A stretch of 26,241 nt of DNA from Globomyces pollinis-pini (GCA_025399215.1 MU621323.1:1-26241), one strand, 5' to 3'; shown: positions 1 to 11,006, counted from the first letter of the stretch. The notes: generated from the sequence alone by a model not told the origin. A program made the numbers and translations.

Positions 1-1
1 C

Positions 2-1174
2 CCAAATGATTATGCTCCATCTGACACTGAATCAGAAGGAGAGGTTCAGTTTGAAGAAACCTTTGAAGAGGAAGAGGAGCACTCTGTTCACACCAGACTC
101 CTGCAAAATCAGCAGTATATGGACGAACAAATTACTCCACTTTCTGGAGAACGCACTATGTGGGTATTGGAGCCTCAATTGCGGCAACCAATCGAAGACA
201 ATCCAGTTGTCTTGATCAGGAAGCCAACAGCTCCAAACATGACTCATAGGCTGCTCAATCCGTTTCTATATAGAAACATAAAAAAGGTCGGCAATCTCAA
301 TGATCTGGCAGCTCTTCTTGATACCCCTATCGACTGGGAAGAGCGCTACAACAACGTCGTTGCTGATGGTTACATCGTTAATATGATACAACGCTTTCGT
401 GAACTTCCTGATGACACAGCTGAAAGTGATATAAAATCTGAATTTATTGGGCTGGTTATTTGCATCTCCTTGTATCTTGGCATTCCTATTAGTCCGAGAT
501 CAGAAACCAAAATCATTGTTGGTGGAATTCTGGCAAGATATCAGTACGACGTCCGCAGCAAAACAGACCCCCACTTCCTTGATGTTGGTGGTAAGAATTT
601 GATTGCATGCGAAGCCAAGACTCATCGTACATTTGGCCTTGGTGAGATGTGGTATCATCACTCCAGAGGAATCCAAGTTCTATCTGCTCTGTATGCATTC
701 AACTGTCCCACCTTTTTATTCACTCAGCGACAGTGGAAGCTCTTTGTTGAAAATCCCGAACGCAACAGTGTGTTGACCTTCCCATTTAACGACAATGCTG
801 AACATACTCCTCATGTCAACTCCAGTTTGGTTCAGCCAATGGGCAGAGATTTTCTGAAAGCCATTGTTATCTGTTTGCTATCACAGCGAGTGTCTCTGGA
901 TGATTCAATGAAATCCATCACTCTTCAAGAATCATCTCAAGTCAAAGAGATTAAACCCAAGTTCTTTGACACGCCAGAGAAGCCAGTAAGGACGTCTGGC
1001 CGCTTGTTGGGACAACCAAAGCCATCGTATTTGTCGGGTTATGATGACAAAGGACAACCAATCTATTCACTGGTACGGGTGGCTCCCCCGGAAATGGTTG
1101 CAAGGATTGAAGAAGAGATTGCTTTACAGGAAAAGAATGGCTTTCAAAAGCAAGCGAGTGAGTCGACATTTTGA
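2..1174 (+). CDS. PD-(D/E)XK nuclease-like protein, 5' end beyond window (partial)
   Basis: The reading frame is open from base 2, so the gene starts upstream; the first ATG inside the window (119) is probably internal. The stretch before it is strongly acidic (Glu-rich). Counting from the Met at 119, a core near residues 125-200 looks like the PD-(D/E)XK fold: Glu129 in a helix, Asp155, then Glu165-Ala-Lys167 forming the E-x-K motif, followed by a helix with Gln. This fold occurs in restriction-like and mobile-element nucleases and in C-terminal domains of some Crinkler-type proteins of zoosporic fungi and oomycetes. The family assignment is inferred. The C-terminus is charged and low in structure. 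No intron is needed over 1.17 kb, and the base composition is richer in GC than neighbouring genes (29 of 60 bases at 541-600, against 14 of 60 at 3601-3660). Both hint at a transferred or mobile origin. Confidence 0.6.
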   Translation, partial: PNDYAPSDTESEGEVQFEETFEEEEEHSVHTRLLQNQQYMDEQITPLSGERTMWVLEPQLRQPIEDNPVVLIRKPTAPNMTHRLLNPFLYRNIKKVGNLNDLAALLDTPIDWEERYNNVVADGYIVNMIQRFRELPDDTAESDIKSEFIGLVICISLYLGIPISPRSETKIIVGGILARYQYDVRSKTDPHFLDVGGKNLIACEAKTHRTFGLGEMWYHHSRGIQVLSALYAFNCPTFLFTQRQWKLFVENPERNSVLTFPFNDNAEHTPHVNSSLVQPMGRDFLKAIVICLLSQRVSLDDSMKSITLQESSQVKEIKPKFFDTPEKPVRTSGRLLGQPKPSYLSGYDDKGQPIYSLVRVAPPEMVARIEEEIALQEKNGFQKQASESTF

Positions 1175-1613
1175 CTCAATTGTATAGTTTTGAATGAGAC
1201 TGACTCTACAATCGGTTTTTAATATTAGGCAATTAGATTCTTTAAAAAGTTAGAATCAGATTCTACATAATCAGAAATTAAATGGATGATTTTTCGCAGA
1301 TGTTCTCATCATCTTTTGACACAGTTTACTAGAGGCCCTCGCCTTAAAGTTCTTTTATGTAATATTAATAATATCAATTATATCGACATGAGTAAGTGCT
1401 TTTAATTTGTACTCATAATATCATTAACGATTTAAAGAATTTAGAATCTGAAACGCATACCTTACTTGAGAATTCTCTTTCATCATCATTTTTATCAATG
1501 CTACCGTGTACTTACCTGAGAATCCAAACATCTAATTTTGTAGTGTACACATTCTTGTGGCGAGGTAACGTGTGTAGGTGGAGATTGGACTCGAATTATT
1601 TTAAACTATCAAA
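1175..1613. other. Intergenic, no gene seen
   Basis: This AT-rich spacer lies between two plus-strand genes. A 73-codon frame at 1396-1617 has no recognisable composition or motif and overlaps the next gene's start, so I treat it as chance. The stretch presumably holds the terminator of the upstream gene and the promoter of the downstream one. Confidence 0.5.
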
Positions 1614-2534
1614 ATGACGCTAAAGAAATCCAAAGACCATAAAGTCATCCTCGAACCTTTAGCAAGTCATTCCAAACTACCATCCCATCAGACACTTGAG
1701 GAAAAAGAACAAGAAAAACGCAATAAAATCTTATTGGGACCATTACCAAAGAAAAATTCAATTATACCTGAATCAGTATTGAAAAGTCAAGATCTGATTG
1801 AAAATTTACCGATTCCAGTATCAAAATCATTCACAAATCTTAGTCGACAACCTGATATCCCACCGATTCCCAAAAGTCAAACAAACTCACAAGGAATCAA
1901 TGAATTACTAATCCATGATGATACAAAACCATCTATAGTACCATTAACCACAGAACTTCGAAGAATCAATATTAAACAATTGATTGATACAATCCAACCC
2001 ATAATATCACATCCAATCAAAGCCTATACACCATTACTCATTGACCCTACCAGTCGAGTTGATACCTTTTTTCAATACGCAGCAGATTATTCTGGTATAA
2101 TACTTGAAGCCAAAAAATACCTCGTTGATACATTTATTACCAAATCAATTACACATGATGATGCCATGGAGCAATTACGTACCCTTCTCATCACCGCCAT
2201 GAAACATGGTAAAGTTTTGGTTATACGCATGTCGAATACAGCTGTAGATTTTCCTCATAAATTCAATGACCCAAATCGATTCCCAGTCACCGATCTTTTC
2301 GTTGATGCTGGTCGACGTATGAAACTTGAACAATATTGGAAACCAATTGTACGTGATGAAGATTATGAACATGGTGTATTCATCGTACGACCTGAATTCA
2401 AAGTTGTTTTTACAACTGAATTCGCTTTGGAAGATTATCAAGAGTTTTTGATGAATGTGATACCCATGAATGAATGTATTCCAATTTATATTGAACCTCC
2501 GACTGATATTCCACGATCACGGTATATGCCTTGA
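1614..2534 (+). CDS. Uncharacterised protein with dynein-AAA-like C-terminal half
   Basis: A single-exon protein of 306 residues; the ATG has A at -3 (caaaATG). Residues 1-115 are polar, rich in Lys, Pro and Ser, and probably disordered. Residues about 135-300 look folded: a hydrophobic strand after a His-Gly-Lys around residue 200 (KVLVIRMSN), and a later segment with R-P-E-F-K-V-V-F-T-T-E-F. These resemble the A-x-x-x-G-x-W-L-V-L-x-N and H-P-x-F-R-L-F-x-T-T patterns of dynein heavy-chain AAA modules, and the degenerate AAA ends of ciliary ankyrin/IQ proteins. No Walker A loop is visible, so if related it would be a non-catalytic fragment. It is convergent with the axonemal gene CCDC40, which makes a ciliary role plausible but unproven. 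No intron is needed. Confidence 0.7.
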   Translation: MTLKKSKDHKVILEPLASHSKLPSHQTLEEKEQEKRNKILLGPLPKKNSIIPESVLKSQDLIENLPIPVSKSFTNLSRQPDIPPIPKSQTNSQGINELLIHDDTKPSIVPLTTELRRINIKQLIDTIQPIISHPIKAYTPLLIDPTSRVDTFFQYAADYSGIILEAKKYLVDTFITKSITHDDAMEQLRTLLITAMKHGKVLVIRMSNTAVDFPHKFNDPNRFPVTDLFVDAGRRMKLEQYWKPIVRDEDYEHGVFIVRPEFKVVFTTEFALEDYQEFLMNVIPMNECIPIYIEPPTDIPRSRYMP

Positions 2535-2655
2535 CCTTTTTATTCATATTTCTGTTTTTGTGTATCTGCCAACAATTATAATACCAAAAAAATTAAACCA
2601 AAAACAATTTTATTATAAAGAACATCATCAGAATCTCCTCCCACTGGAATTTTTC

Positions 2656-5600
2656 CTAAAGACCTTTCAATTCTTGAGTAGTAGTATCAATAAACACACA
2701 AAGTTGTTCCGCAAACATTTTAAAATGTTGTTCACTTTGATTTTGTAATTCCTCCACCATTGATTTGACCTTTTGAATTCGGACATCTGCACGATCCATA
2801 TCTGCAACTCGTAGCTCTGCCGAATTCTGTATATATTTGTACTTGTTGCTATTCATATCCTGATATCTTCGTTGTAGTTTTTGATAGATTAATGTACAGT
2901 TTTGTAGCTATAGGTTAGTTTGATGATAGATATTTACCATTTGCTTCCTGGCTGTGTATTTTTCGAGTTCCAATTCCGATCCCAAGTATCGTTCTTCCAT
3001 TTGTTGTTGTGATTTCAATGATTCTTCTAGTTGTTCTTTAATTATATCTTGTGATTGTTCAAGCTCTACAATATCTTTTTCACATTCCTTTACATCTGTA
3101 ACTGCTTGCTTGATACGTTTGGTAAGATCAATAATTGCTTTTTGAAGTGATGCTTGACTGCTACCCTTTCCTTTCGCATGACTCCTATTCGATTATAAAT
3201 TTTTTTAATGTTAGAATTTACTTTGTAGATATACTTTCACGTCTATAAACACTTTTTTCCATTTCCGCAATCATTTTTTCTTGTAATTTTAACATACTAG
3301 CATATCGTAATGTCATTCGATGAATTTCTAACGTCATCTCTCGGATTTCTGTAGCCCCTACATTTGGATCTAAAGCTGATTGTGTTTCCTTTGCCAATTG
3401 GATTTTCTTTTCCCATAACATCATCTGTCGTCTAAAGTCAATTAAGTTCAATATATAATTACTCTGACTCTATCAATCCTACTAATGCTTCTTCTTTCTC
3501 AGCTTTAAGCTTTTCAAGTTGGTTTTCCATATGTATAGAATCTAATTCGGCATCCTAGATAATTAATGTTGAAACTTTATACTTTTAATTTATTTCGGAA
3601 TTTCATTTCCATTTCTAAATTTGATTCTTCCAATCGACCATATAAATTTGATTGTTTATTCAACAATGTATTCACTTTAATCATTTCATTTTGTAATTGT
3701 CTAATATTTCGATGATGTTCCTTGATTTGCTTCTCTTCAGTTTCAAATGCGTCTAACGTTTAATGAAGACGGGAGCATACTATTCACCACCATTTTTTTT
3801 CGATTTAATACGGTTAATCGCATACGTAATGATTGAATTAAATCTGTCAACTCTACTCCATCTTTACTAATAGTAACCATTTCATTTTGAGCCTTTAACC
3901 AATACTGTTGCAATTGTAAACATTCAGTTTCTTTCAATTTGATTGATTTACTGATATTATAGATCGTTGCTTCCAATGGTCCCATATGTGCATCCTAATC
4001 ATCAAATTATAAATCTATATTACTTGATTTCCACTTGTCATTTGATCATACTTTTTATTTAAACTGTCCATTTCAGAAGCTTTTTTACTTAGTTGATCAT
4101 TATTTTGTCGAATTTCAGTTTCATACTTTCCAATCAATTTATTCTTTTCCACAATCGTTCCATCTACCACTTTTAATTGTTCCTTCATATTTCTAATTGA
4201 TGCTTCAACATTTAAAGTTTCTAATCGAATCACACTCAATTCATTTTGAAATGCAGCAGCTGCAGATTCTTTTTCATGAATTAATAATCGAAGTTTTGAT
4301 CCATCTTTTTGAGAAGTTTGTGCTCCCTTTTGAAAACTTGATTGTAATTTTAATTTTTCTGCTATTTCTCCTTCTAATTTTTGTGTTGCTGTAGTACTAG
4401 CTATGGTAGCTTTTTGTACTGAATTGATTTCTAATTGAACTGATATTCTTTCCTTGAAATAGTTTAAAAAATTATTGACATACCTGTTGAAATACTTGTA
4501 ATTCTTGTTCAATTTGTGTTAAACTTTTCATATAAACTGAATAAGAATCAGATAATTTATCTCGTTGTTCTCCAATTGAAGTTATTTGTCTTTTGATATA
4601 CTCTGTTTCACTCTCTAGTTTGTTATGTAAACTAGTCAAGTTTTCTCCCTCTTCTTGAACTTTACGTAATGTTCTTTTAAATCCATCAATCTCTGAATTC
4701 ATGACTCTTAATGATTCGTTATTTTTTCTAATATATAAAAATACTATAGCATTACGTTATTGCTAATTCTATTTCTTGTAACATTTCAGTTCTCTTTTTC
4801 AATCCAATCAAACTACTTTTCCATTGATTTACCAATTGACGTTTTTCAAATTGTATAGCCTTTCAATATTATTAATATCTATTTTACCTCCATTTCTGTT
4901 GCTGCATCATGTAAAGTAGCAGTTGCTGCTTGAGTCTCTCGTTGTTGAACCAGTAATTGTGAATCATAAGTCATTTTTCGTTCTTGTAATCTTCGAAGTT
5001 GTTCTGTTAAATGATCTATAAAGAAATCCTAAACAAAATCTATGAATTCTCAAATTTAATTTACTTGTCTTTTTTTCTCTAATTCTTGTTTGATGATATC
5101 CTTTTCTGCCTTAAGTGTCGTTCTTTTGGCAACCAATATTTTTGATCTTAATTCTTCTTCATATAAATCAACTTGTTTTAATGATCGTGATAATTTTTCC
5201 AATTCCGTTTGATGTTGTTCCACTTTATAAAAACAATTAAATCATTTCAAATTACAATTCCTAGTATGATTTTTTAATTTTTCTTGTTCTTTTTGATAAT
5301 CGGATTTTGTATGTTTTAACATTCTTTCAGCGTCTTCTCTCAATCCCTTGATAATTTCATAATTTTCTTCTGAACCTTCAAATAAAGCCTGTAATCTTGC
5401 TAATTGTTGTTGTACGGTATATAATTGTACACCTGCATCTTCACGACGTTTCTTTTCTTTATTGGCCTCTTCTTCCTAATTTATTAATGAACTCACACTT
5501 ACCCTTTCTCTAATTTCAAGCAATAATTTTTGTTCATGTGCGGAAAGTTGTTCATAAATAGCTTCTTGTACACGTTGTAATAATGGCTACGTTTTATAAA

Positions 5601-6120
5601 AACCTTTTAAAAGATTATTTACGTGATCAGGATCCATCATAATATTCTCATCAATTTCATCATCTACATCTTCTTCTACATTGTCCGTTATTTCCTTTTC
5701 TCTAGCTTGTCTCGTTGGTTCTTTTCTTCCATTTTCACTTGTTTCTAATGTCTCATCAATAAGAACAACTTTATGTAGTTCCGCTTTCATGGATTCATCT
5801 GCAACATCATCTGCAATGATAGGTCTGATATTTATAGCTTCTTTCTCAGATTCATCTTCCAATGGATTCACTAGTGAATAATGCTCTAAATCTTCTCTTT
5901 GTTGTACGACCTTTGGAAGTTCAGGTAAAGATTCAATTGGAGGTTCATCAATTCCTGTTGGATTGATTTTATTTGATATTTGATTTTCTGATGGATTTGA
6001 ACCTATTATTGATACTTTATCTTGATTAGATGAGGTGGTATCTGGTTGTGATTCACTTCCTGATGCTACCACAGATGAGTTGGCAGCTACTTCATTATCT
6101 TGCTCTATATCTGAATTCAT
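2656..6120 (-). CDS. CCDC40: Coiled-coil domain-containing protein 40 (axonemal 96-nm ruler)
   Basis: CCDC40 (FAP172 in algae) pairs with CCDC39 along doublet microtubules and sets the 96-nm repeat on which inner dynein arms and the nexin-dynein regulatory complex dock. I join 14 exons: 6120-5623, 5586-5503, 5475-5256, 5222-5065, 5028-4888, 4859-4756, 4727-4484, 4452-4024, 3994-3781, 3752-3583, 3554-3463, 3431-3222, 3184-2938, 2907-2656. This gives 3063 nt and 1020 residues (human about 1142). The 13 introns are 27-37 nt and every junction keeps frame. Residues 1-166 are acidic and disordered; the rest is almost all coiled coil. Family landmarks: DPDH-PLLQ at the start of the coil, EKKRQ-D, a G-P-L-E block, and MMLWEKKIQLAKE followed by TEIREMTLEIHRM, all matching animal CCDC40 in the same order. 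It shares an upstream region with the RhoGEF at 6480. Confidence 0.95.
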
Positions 6121-6479
6121 AATTTTTTGTTAACCTATACGTGAAGATTTTTGACGCGTTTCAACCGTTTATACACAAACAGTGTGAACTAGATGGATTA
6201 GTATCATTATATGAATCGTTTTATATAAAACCTATTATTTTTGAGAATATTTATTTCATTCATGATTAAGTGAATGTGATTCGTTCACAGAAAGTTTGGA
6301 TAATTAGATACATGGAATAACCAATCTCGTTTAAAATATCAGTTAATCAGTCTCACATAAAAAGAAATAATTTAATTAGTGCTTTAGTGCTTTTATATCA
6401 AAGTTGATAGGAATGGGGCATGTAAACAATCAAGTAAACAAATTTGGTTCTTTCAATAACATAAAATTTGTAGCATACT
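6121..6479. promoter_or_regulatory. Divergent promoter region of CCDC40 and the RhoGEF
   Basis: This 359-nt AT-rich spacer lies between two divergently transcribed genes. No open frame of note is present. An ACGCGT hexamer sits at 6154-6159, just upstream of the CCDC40 start. In ascomycete yeasts this hexamer is the MBF/MluI box of cell-cycle genes; whether it acts here is unknown. No clear TATA element could be chosen among the many AT runs. Confidence 0.4.
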
Positions 6480-9400
6480 ATGAGTATACTTCCTGTACAA
6501 GTGAAAGATCATCATTCTAAAGAGGAAGAATCTTCACTCTTATCAGCATTACGAATGGATCCACCAAATATACCACCACCATTGCCTTTAAAACCAAAAA
6601 ATACAGTAACAAAACAATTGGTGGATAAAACATCTCCAAAATCTATGGCATCTTCTCAAGAATTTCATTCGGAATTAACTGACGATTTGGGACCTTTGGG
6701 ACAAGTTGCATTTGCAATTGTTCGACAAGATTATACTGCAAAAAATATTGGAGAACTTACATTAGAGGAAACAGATATAGTAGAATTCTATCCTAGTAGG
6801 AATAAGAATGGTCTTATGTATGGTTGTTATAATGGATTACGTGGTTGGTTTCCAGAGACAGTTGTGACAGTGTTGACAGATGCTGAAGTAAATGAAGTTG
6901 GGTTTGATGTAATACAAAAGGAAGATTCCCAATCAATTTTGAATGTTGACCCAGATACTTCACCATCTCGTGGATGGTATAGTAAAATAATTAAACCTGA
7001 ACCTGGTAAATATTCAATATTGTATTAAACCAATTCAGAATTAAAAAAACAAAAGTCGATTTCATCTGTATTTAATGCTACCACTGTATCAAATCCAGCT
7101 GGTGCAAATGGCATAGTGATACTACCGACTACCAATACAACAGCGAATACAATTGCATCACCCAAGAAACCATTCAATAGAGCACCAGGACAGCGAATGC
7201 TCTGGGTAGATTTTATGGGAGGTGCAGAAGAAGTGGCCAAACTAAAAATGGAAAAACAAGAGATTAAACGACAAGAAGTTATTTTTGAGATTATTACTAC
7301 TGAAGCAGATTTCGTGGAAGATTTGGAAACTATTTGTGAAGTAATTTATGTAATGACTTAAAATACTAGTTATATATTCGTCCACTACAGAAAAACAAAT
7401 TGATACGACCAAAAGATATGGCAATTATATTTTCCAACATTGAGCAAGTTTTACCAGTCAATCAAGTAAAAACATGTTTAATTAAAGCTATAAAGGAATT
7501 GTTGAGGGAATTGGAAAAACGGCAATCAGTGAATCCAATTGTTAATATGGTTGGTGATGTATTTATACGTGTGGTAAGAACCCTACTATAACTAAATTAA
7601 AGAGTGATTATTTAAAAATGTATACCATGTATTGTAGCAACCATCCATACGCACTAATGAAACTGCAAGCTATGCGACAACAAAAATCAATCTCAAAATT
7701 CCTTGATGTATTTGTTTTACTGGCATTGATTGTTAGAGTGCTTACAAAAACCCAAGTTCAAGAAATCTAGATTTGCCTAATTACCTGTTAGTGATTGATT
7801 ACTAAACATTCAGATTGAAACCAGTACAAAGAGTTTGCAAATACCCGCTATTGATACGTGTAAGTATTCAGAATTTAACATTAGGAAATGATTCGAGCAA
7901 CCGATCCATCACATCCAGATATGGAAAACTTGAACAAAGCACTCTTGAAAATTGAAACCGTGGTAACAACAATAAACGAAGGTGCTAGGCATACTGAGAA
8001 TGTACATAAAATGATTGAACTTCAGTCGAAATTTGTCACAGTAAGAGCTGTATCAAATTTAATGTATTTAGAAAATTAATATTGTGGCAGCATCAAGAAC
8101 AATAGTGAAAAGTGGTCCAATCTGCGCACTAAATGCGCACGGTGAAAAGAAGAAGAGAGAAATATATATTTTTAATGACATGCTGATACTAACCAAACAA
8201 GATGGAGATAAATACAAGCTTCTCAGTATGGTCCCGTTTGATGATTTGACATTACATCAAGTATCAGTTGGAAAGGATGGTAAAATATTCATGTATTAAC
8301 AAATTTTTAGCTATAGATATCCCAATTGAAATATTACAACTTGGAAAGGTTTGCTTCACCCTTGTATGTGATTCATTCTCGAATCGTGAATTATGGGTGA
8401 AACCCATTCAGAAGGCTTTGGCAGAATATGTAGAACAGAAGAATAGGATAACGACTGGTATAATCCAAACATCAACTGGTGGAAAGATAAAACGTGATAG
8501 ATCTGAAAATACACTTAAACAAACAACATCTGAAATACAAAAGGAAGATGAAAACAATATAGATCAGGGTAGTATCAGCTCTTTGAACAAGGATGAGAAA
8601 ACAAAGATACAAAACATCGAACCGGTTACTGCATCTGAAGTAGTGGTTTCTCAACAACCACCAGCTTTACCTGTAAAACCAAAGCTAAATATCAATTTAT
8701 CCGATTCAGTTACACAACCTATTGAATCACAAAAATCTGTTTCAGAAGTTCGTGAATTGTTTTCCACCAAGCCAGATACGACTACGAAACTCGAAAACAT
8801 CCCCAAACCAGTGCCGATTGTTATTCCAAAGAGTCCACAAAACGATAAATTGGATGAAATCAAACATTCATCCACTACCAGTGCACGTATTAGAACACCG
8901 CTGGAAGCCGCACCAGTATTGACTAATGTTTCGCGTGGCTATAGCACGTCAGCCGCCTCTGCTACGATTCAGCATCCGATCTTGATTAAATTAGCTAGTC
9001 GATCACAGAATCCACAATCATCACCTTCCAAAGAGTACAATTCAAAGCAAGCGGCTTTGATAACATCTATAAAAGAGCATTTAGAGGGTAACGTGAGCTC
9101 TAGTCCAAATGTATCCGAACCCAAAACTCCTTCAGAGCTGCCAAATTCGCCCTTCCGAAAAAGGTAAATCAAACCCACTAACATGATAGAGATCTATCCA
9201 AATCCACAGACAGTCTTATAACAACGTAACTAATGTATACTAACGTAAGCCCAAGCTCGAAAGCGCTGTTGGACAGTTTAGAATCATCTATGCAAGAAAC
9301 CACTGATCATAATCGAACCTCATCCACCAAGAAAGCAAACGTAAAACCAAGTATAAGCAAACCAGTGAAAAAAGCAACTATCACTGAGATGCAACGTAAA

Positions 9401-9756
9401 GTCAACATATTCAGTTATAAAATCAACGTACAATATCTGAACGTTATTGAACCATCAACAATCACACATACATTCGAAGATTTTTTTGATCTTCATTTAC
9501 AACTATTAGGTCATTTCCCTGAAGCCGCAGGGATTAAAACGAGTGAAGTGGTAGGTCAAAAAGCCAATGTTCGAATCTTGCCTGAATTACCAGCTCAAAT
9601 GATGTTTGTGAGTGAAGTGGTTGCTCAAGGTCGTATGAGTCAATTACAAACTTATATTGATGTAATTTTTCGTATCTATTGATATTATAGATTTTATTGA
9701 ATTTACCACCAAAGATTTCAAGATCGCCTGTAGTTTTAAAATTCTTTAAGGAATAA
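6480..9756 (+). CDS. Rho guanine-nucleotide exchange factor, SH3-DH-PH-PX
   Basis: Predicted to load GTP onto a Rho/Cdc42-type GTPase at membranes. Twelve exons: 6480-7005, 7039-7340, 7370-7573, 7603-7707, 7737-7786, 7814-7859, 7885-8040, 8072-8279, 8311-9163, 9190-9225, 9250-9661, 9691-9756. This gives 2964 nt and 987 residues, with introns of 24-33 nt. A Pro-rich stretch (about 28-38) precedes an SH3 domain at 74-133, with D-Y-T-A, the acidic E-L-T-L-E-E-T-D loop and G-L-R-G-W-F-P. The DH domain is near 253-445: CR1 contains E-A-D-F-V-E-D-L, and CR3 contains L-K-P-V-Q-R-V-C-K-Y-P-L-L-I-R, rebuilt across introns 5 and 6. PH follows (about 465-575, ending S-N-R-E-L-W-V-K-P-I). A Ser/Pro-rich linker leads to a PX domain (about 878-985) with R-I-L-P-E-L-P and a final L-P-P-K-I-S-R-S. 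The order combines parts found separately in yeast Cdc24 and Bem1. Confidence 0.92.
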
Positions 9757-9763
9757 ATATATA

Positions 9764-10064
9764 ATGTTACCATACATAAATTTGATTATTAGTAAGAATC
9801 TCTCAAGAAATTTACCATCCCAATTGAACGTTCGAAAGAGTCATATTAATATCGACAAATTTCACTCAAAATAGGGGTGTGAATTTCACAAACTTTGAAG
9901 TGTTAGGCGAGTTTGTTGATTTCGGTTGTTATTTGAGAGGCAAAACAGAAATTGAATTTGCTGTATTTTACATAAGTGATATTGTTCCACCCTTTAAGCA
10001 ACTAGAAATACAAGAACCAAAAGCTTACTCTCTATCAATGCTTATTAATAATAATCATAAATAA
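9764..10064 (+). CDS. Possible small two-exon gene, unrecognised
   Basis: Between the RhoGEF and the esterase, a frame open from 9828 to 10064 encodes a sensible-looking stretch (VNFTNFEVLGEFVDFG and a hydrophobic segment after it) but has no ATG of its own. An ATG at 9764 opens a 36-codon basic peptide, of mitochondrial-leader type, in another frame. One GT-AG join that restores frame would be 9792-9840 (49 nt), longer than any intron I trust here. The N-x-E-V-L-x-E-F spacing loosely recalls mitochondrial ribosomal protein bS18, but the C-terminal half does not fit. It may be a real divergent gene, a remnant, or chance. Confidence 0.25.
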
Positions 10065-10094
10065 CTATGTGTAGTAATTGGTTTATTGCTTCAC

Positions 10095-11006
10095 TTAGAT
10101 ACCAAATATCATTAAAAAAACCATCATCAGTACCTTAATGAAACAGCTATTCTGTACCATTAATTCAGAATTACTCTTAGATGTATTATTGTTTGGTGTC
10201 AGATTTTGACTCGTGATCGTACTCTTCGTATTTGAGGATTCAACAGTAGCAGTCGCGATTAACTGTGTACTAGAAGCGTGACTGGAACTTTTCTGGTTTT
10301 CTTCCATCAATACTTGTCTGATTTGCTTCGAAATCCCAGAATAAATTATATCATTTCCTTTAGTAGTGAAATGAACACCATCATAATATACTTCATCAGC
10401 AATCAGTTGACTGTAAATTCCATTTGGTTTCATTATCAATGTCCAAGTATCTAATACTGGTATATTATACTCGGATGCCACTCGTAAACATGCATCTCTA
10501 TATAGTTTGACATTAGCTAGTGTTCTTGTTTGGTCTCTTATCTCATCAATCGGTGGTGGAGTAATTAGGACTAATCTAGACTTTGCTAGTACCATACCGA
10601 TCATTTGTTTCAAGTTTGCAATATATCTTGGTACAGGAACTGTTTTGTTTAACCCACTGCTTGGGAGAAAAGCATCATTGGTTCCCAAGAAGATGACGGT
10701 TAACGCTAAAGTATTTTCTGGACCTGCATTGTATCAATGAAATAAGCTCAAACAAACCTTTTGAATACTTATTCAACAGTGGTTGCAGTAGTGGTAAACT
10801 CAATTCCGTGGTGTATCCACCTCGTCCTTCATTTATGAACTGAATTCCCGCTTCCGACTTTTGCAATTTGGTCGCCCATCCATTTTCATCAAACCCAAGC
10901 TAATGTCAAATTTAATCTAGTAACTTACTTGAGTTAAAGAATCTCCAAAGAGAATGATCGTGCTGCAATACACTAATTTAAGTATCACTAACAAGAATAA
11001 GATCAT
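10095..11006 (-). CDS. SGNH/GDSL esterase, IAH1-like, secreted and possibly GPI-anchored
   Basis: Three exons: 11006-10929, 10899-10758 and 10723-10095, with introns of 29 and 34 nt, giving 282 residues. The four SGNH blocks are present: block I G21-D-S23-L-T-Q with the catalytic Ser23, block II Gly in N-E-G-R-G-G-Y, block III G-T-N-D, and block V with Asp and His in Y-D-G-V-H-F. The sequence around these blocks is closest to the isoamyl-acetate-hydrolysing esterase (IAH1) subgroup, which cleaves short-chain esters. Unlike the usual cytosolic IAH1, the protein opens with a hydrophobic leader (MILFLLVILKLVYCS) directly before strand 1. It ends with a Ser/Thr/Asn-rich stalk and a hydrophobic tail of about 17 residues, which looks like a GPI signal or a membrane anchor. 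The short spacing between leader and block I means the leader could instead be a signal anchor. Enzyme class is fairly sure; location is inferred. Confidence 0.88.

Noticed and set aside
1396..1617. 73-codon plus-strand frame as a gene
   Set aside because: No recognisable motif or plausible composition, and it overlaps the start of a better supported gene.
5587..5589. In-frame TAG in CCDC40, suggesting stop-codon reassignment
   Set aside because: Removing the 36-nt GT-AG segment 5587-5622 in phase 0 gives D-P-D-H-P-L-L, which matches the conserved start of the CCDC40 coil. All genes here end at normal stops, so the standard code suffices.
9672..9690. A 19-nt intron near the end of the RhoGEF
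   Set aside because: It breaks the frame; the 29-nt intron 9662-9690 restores the PX-domain end L-L-N-L-P-P-K.
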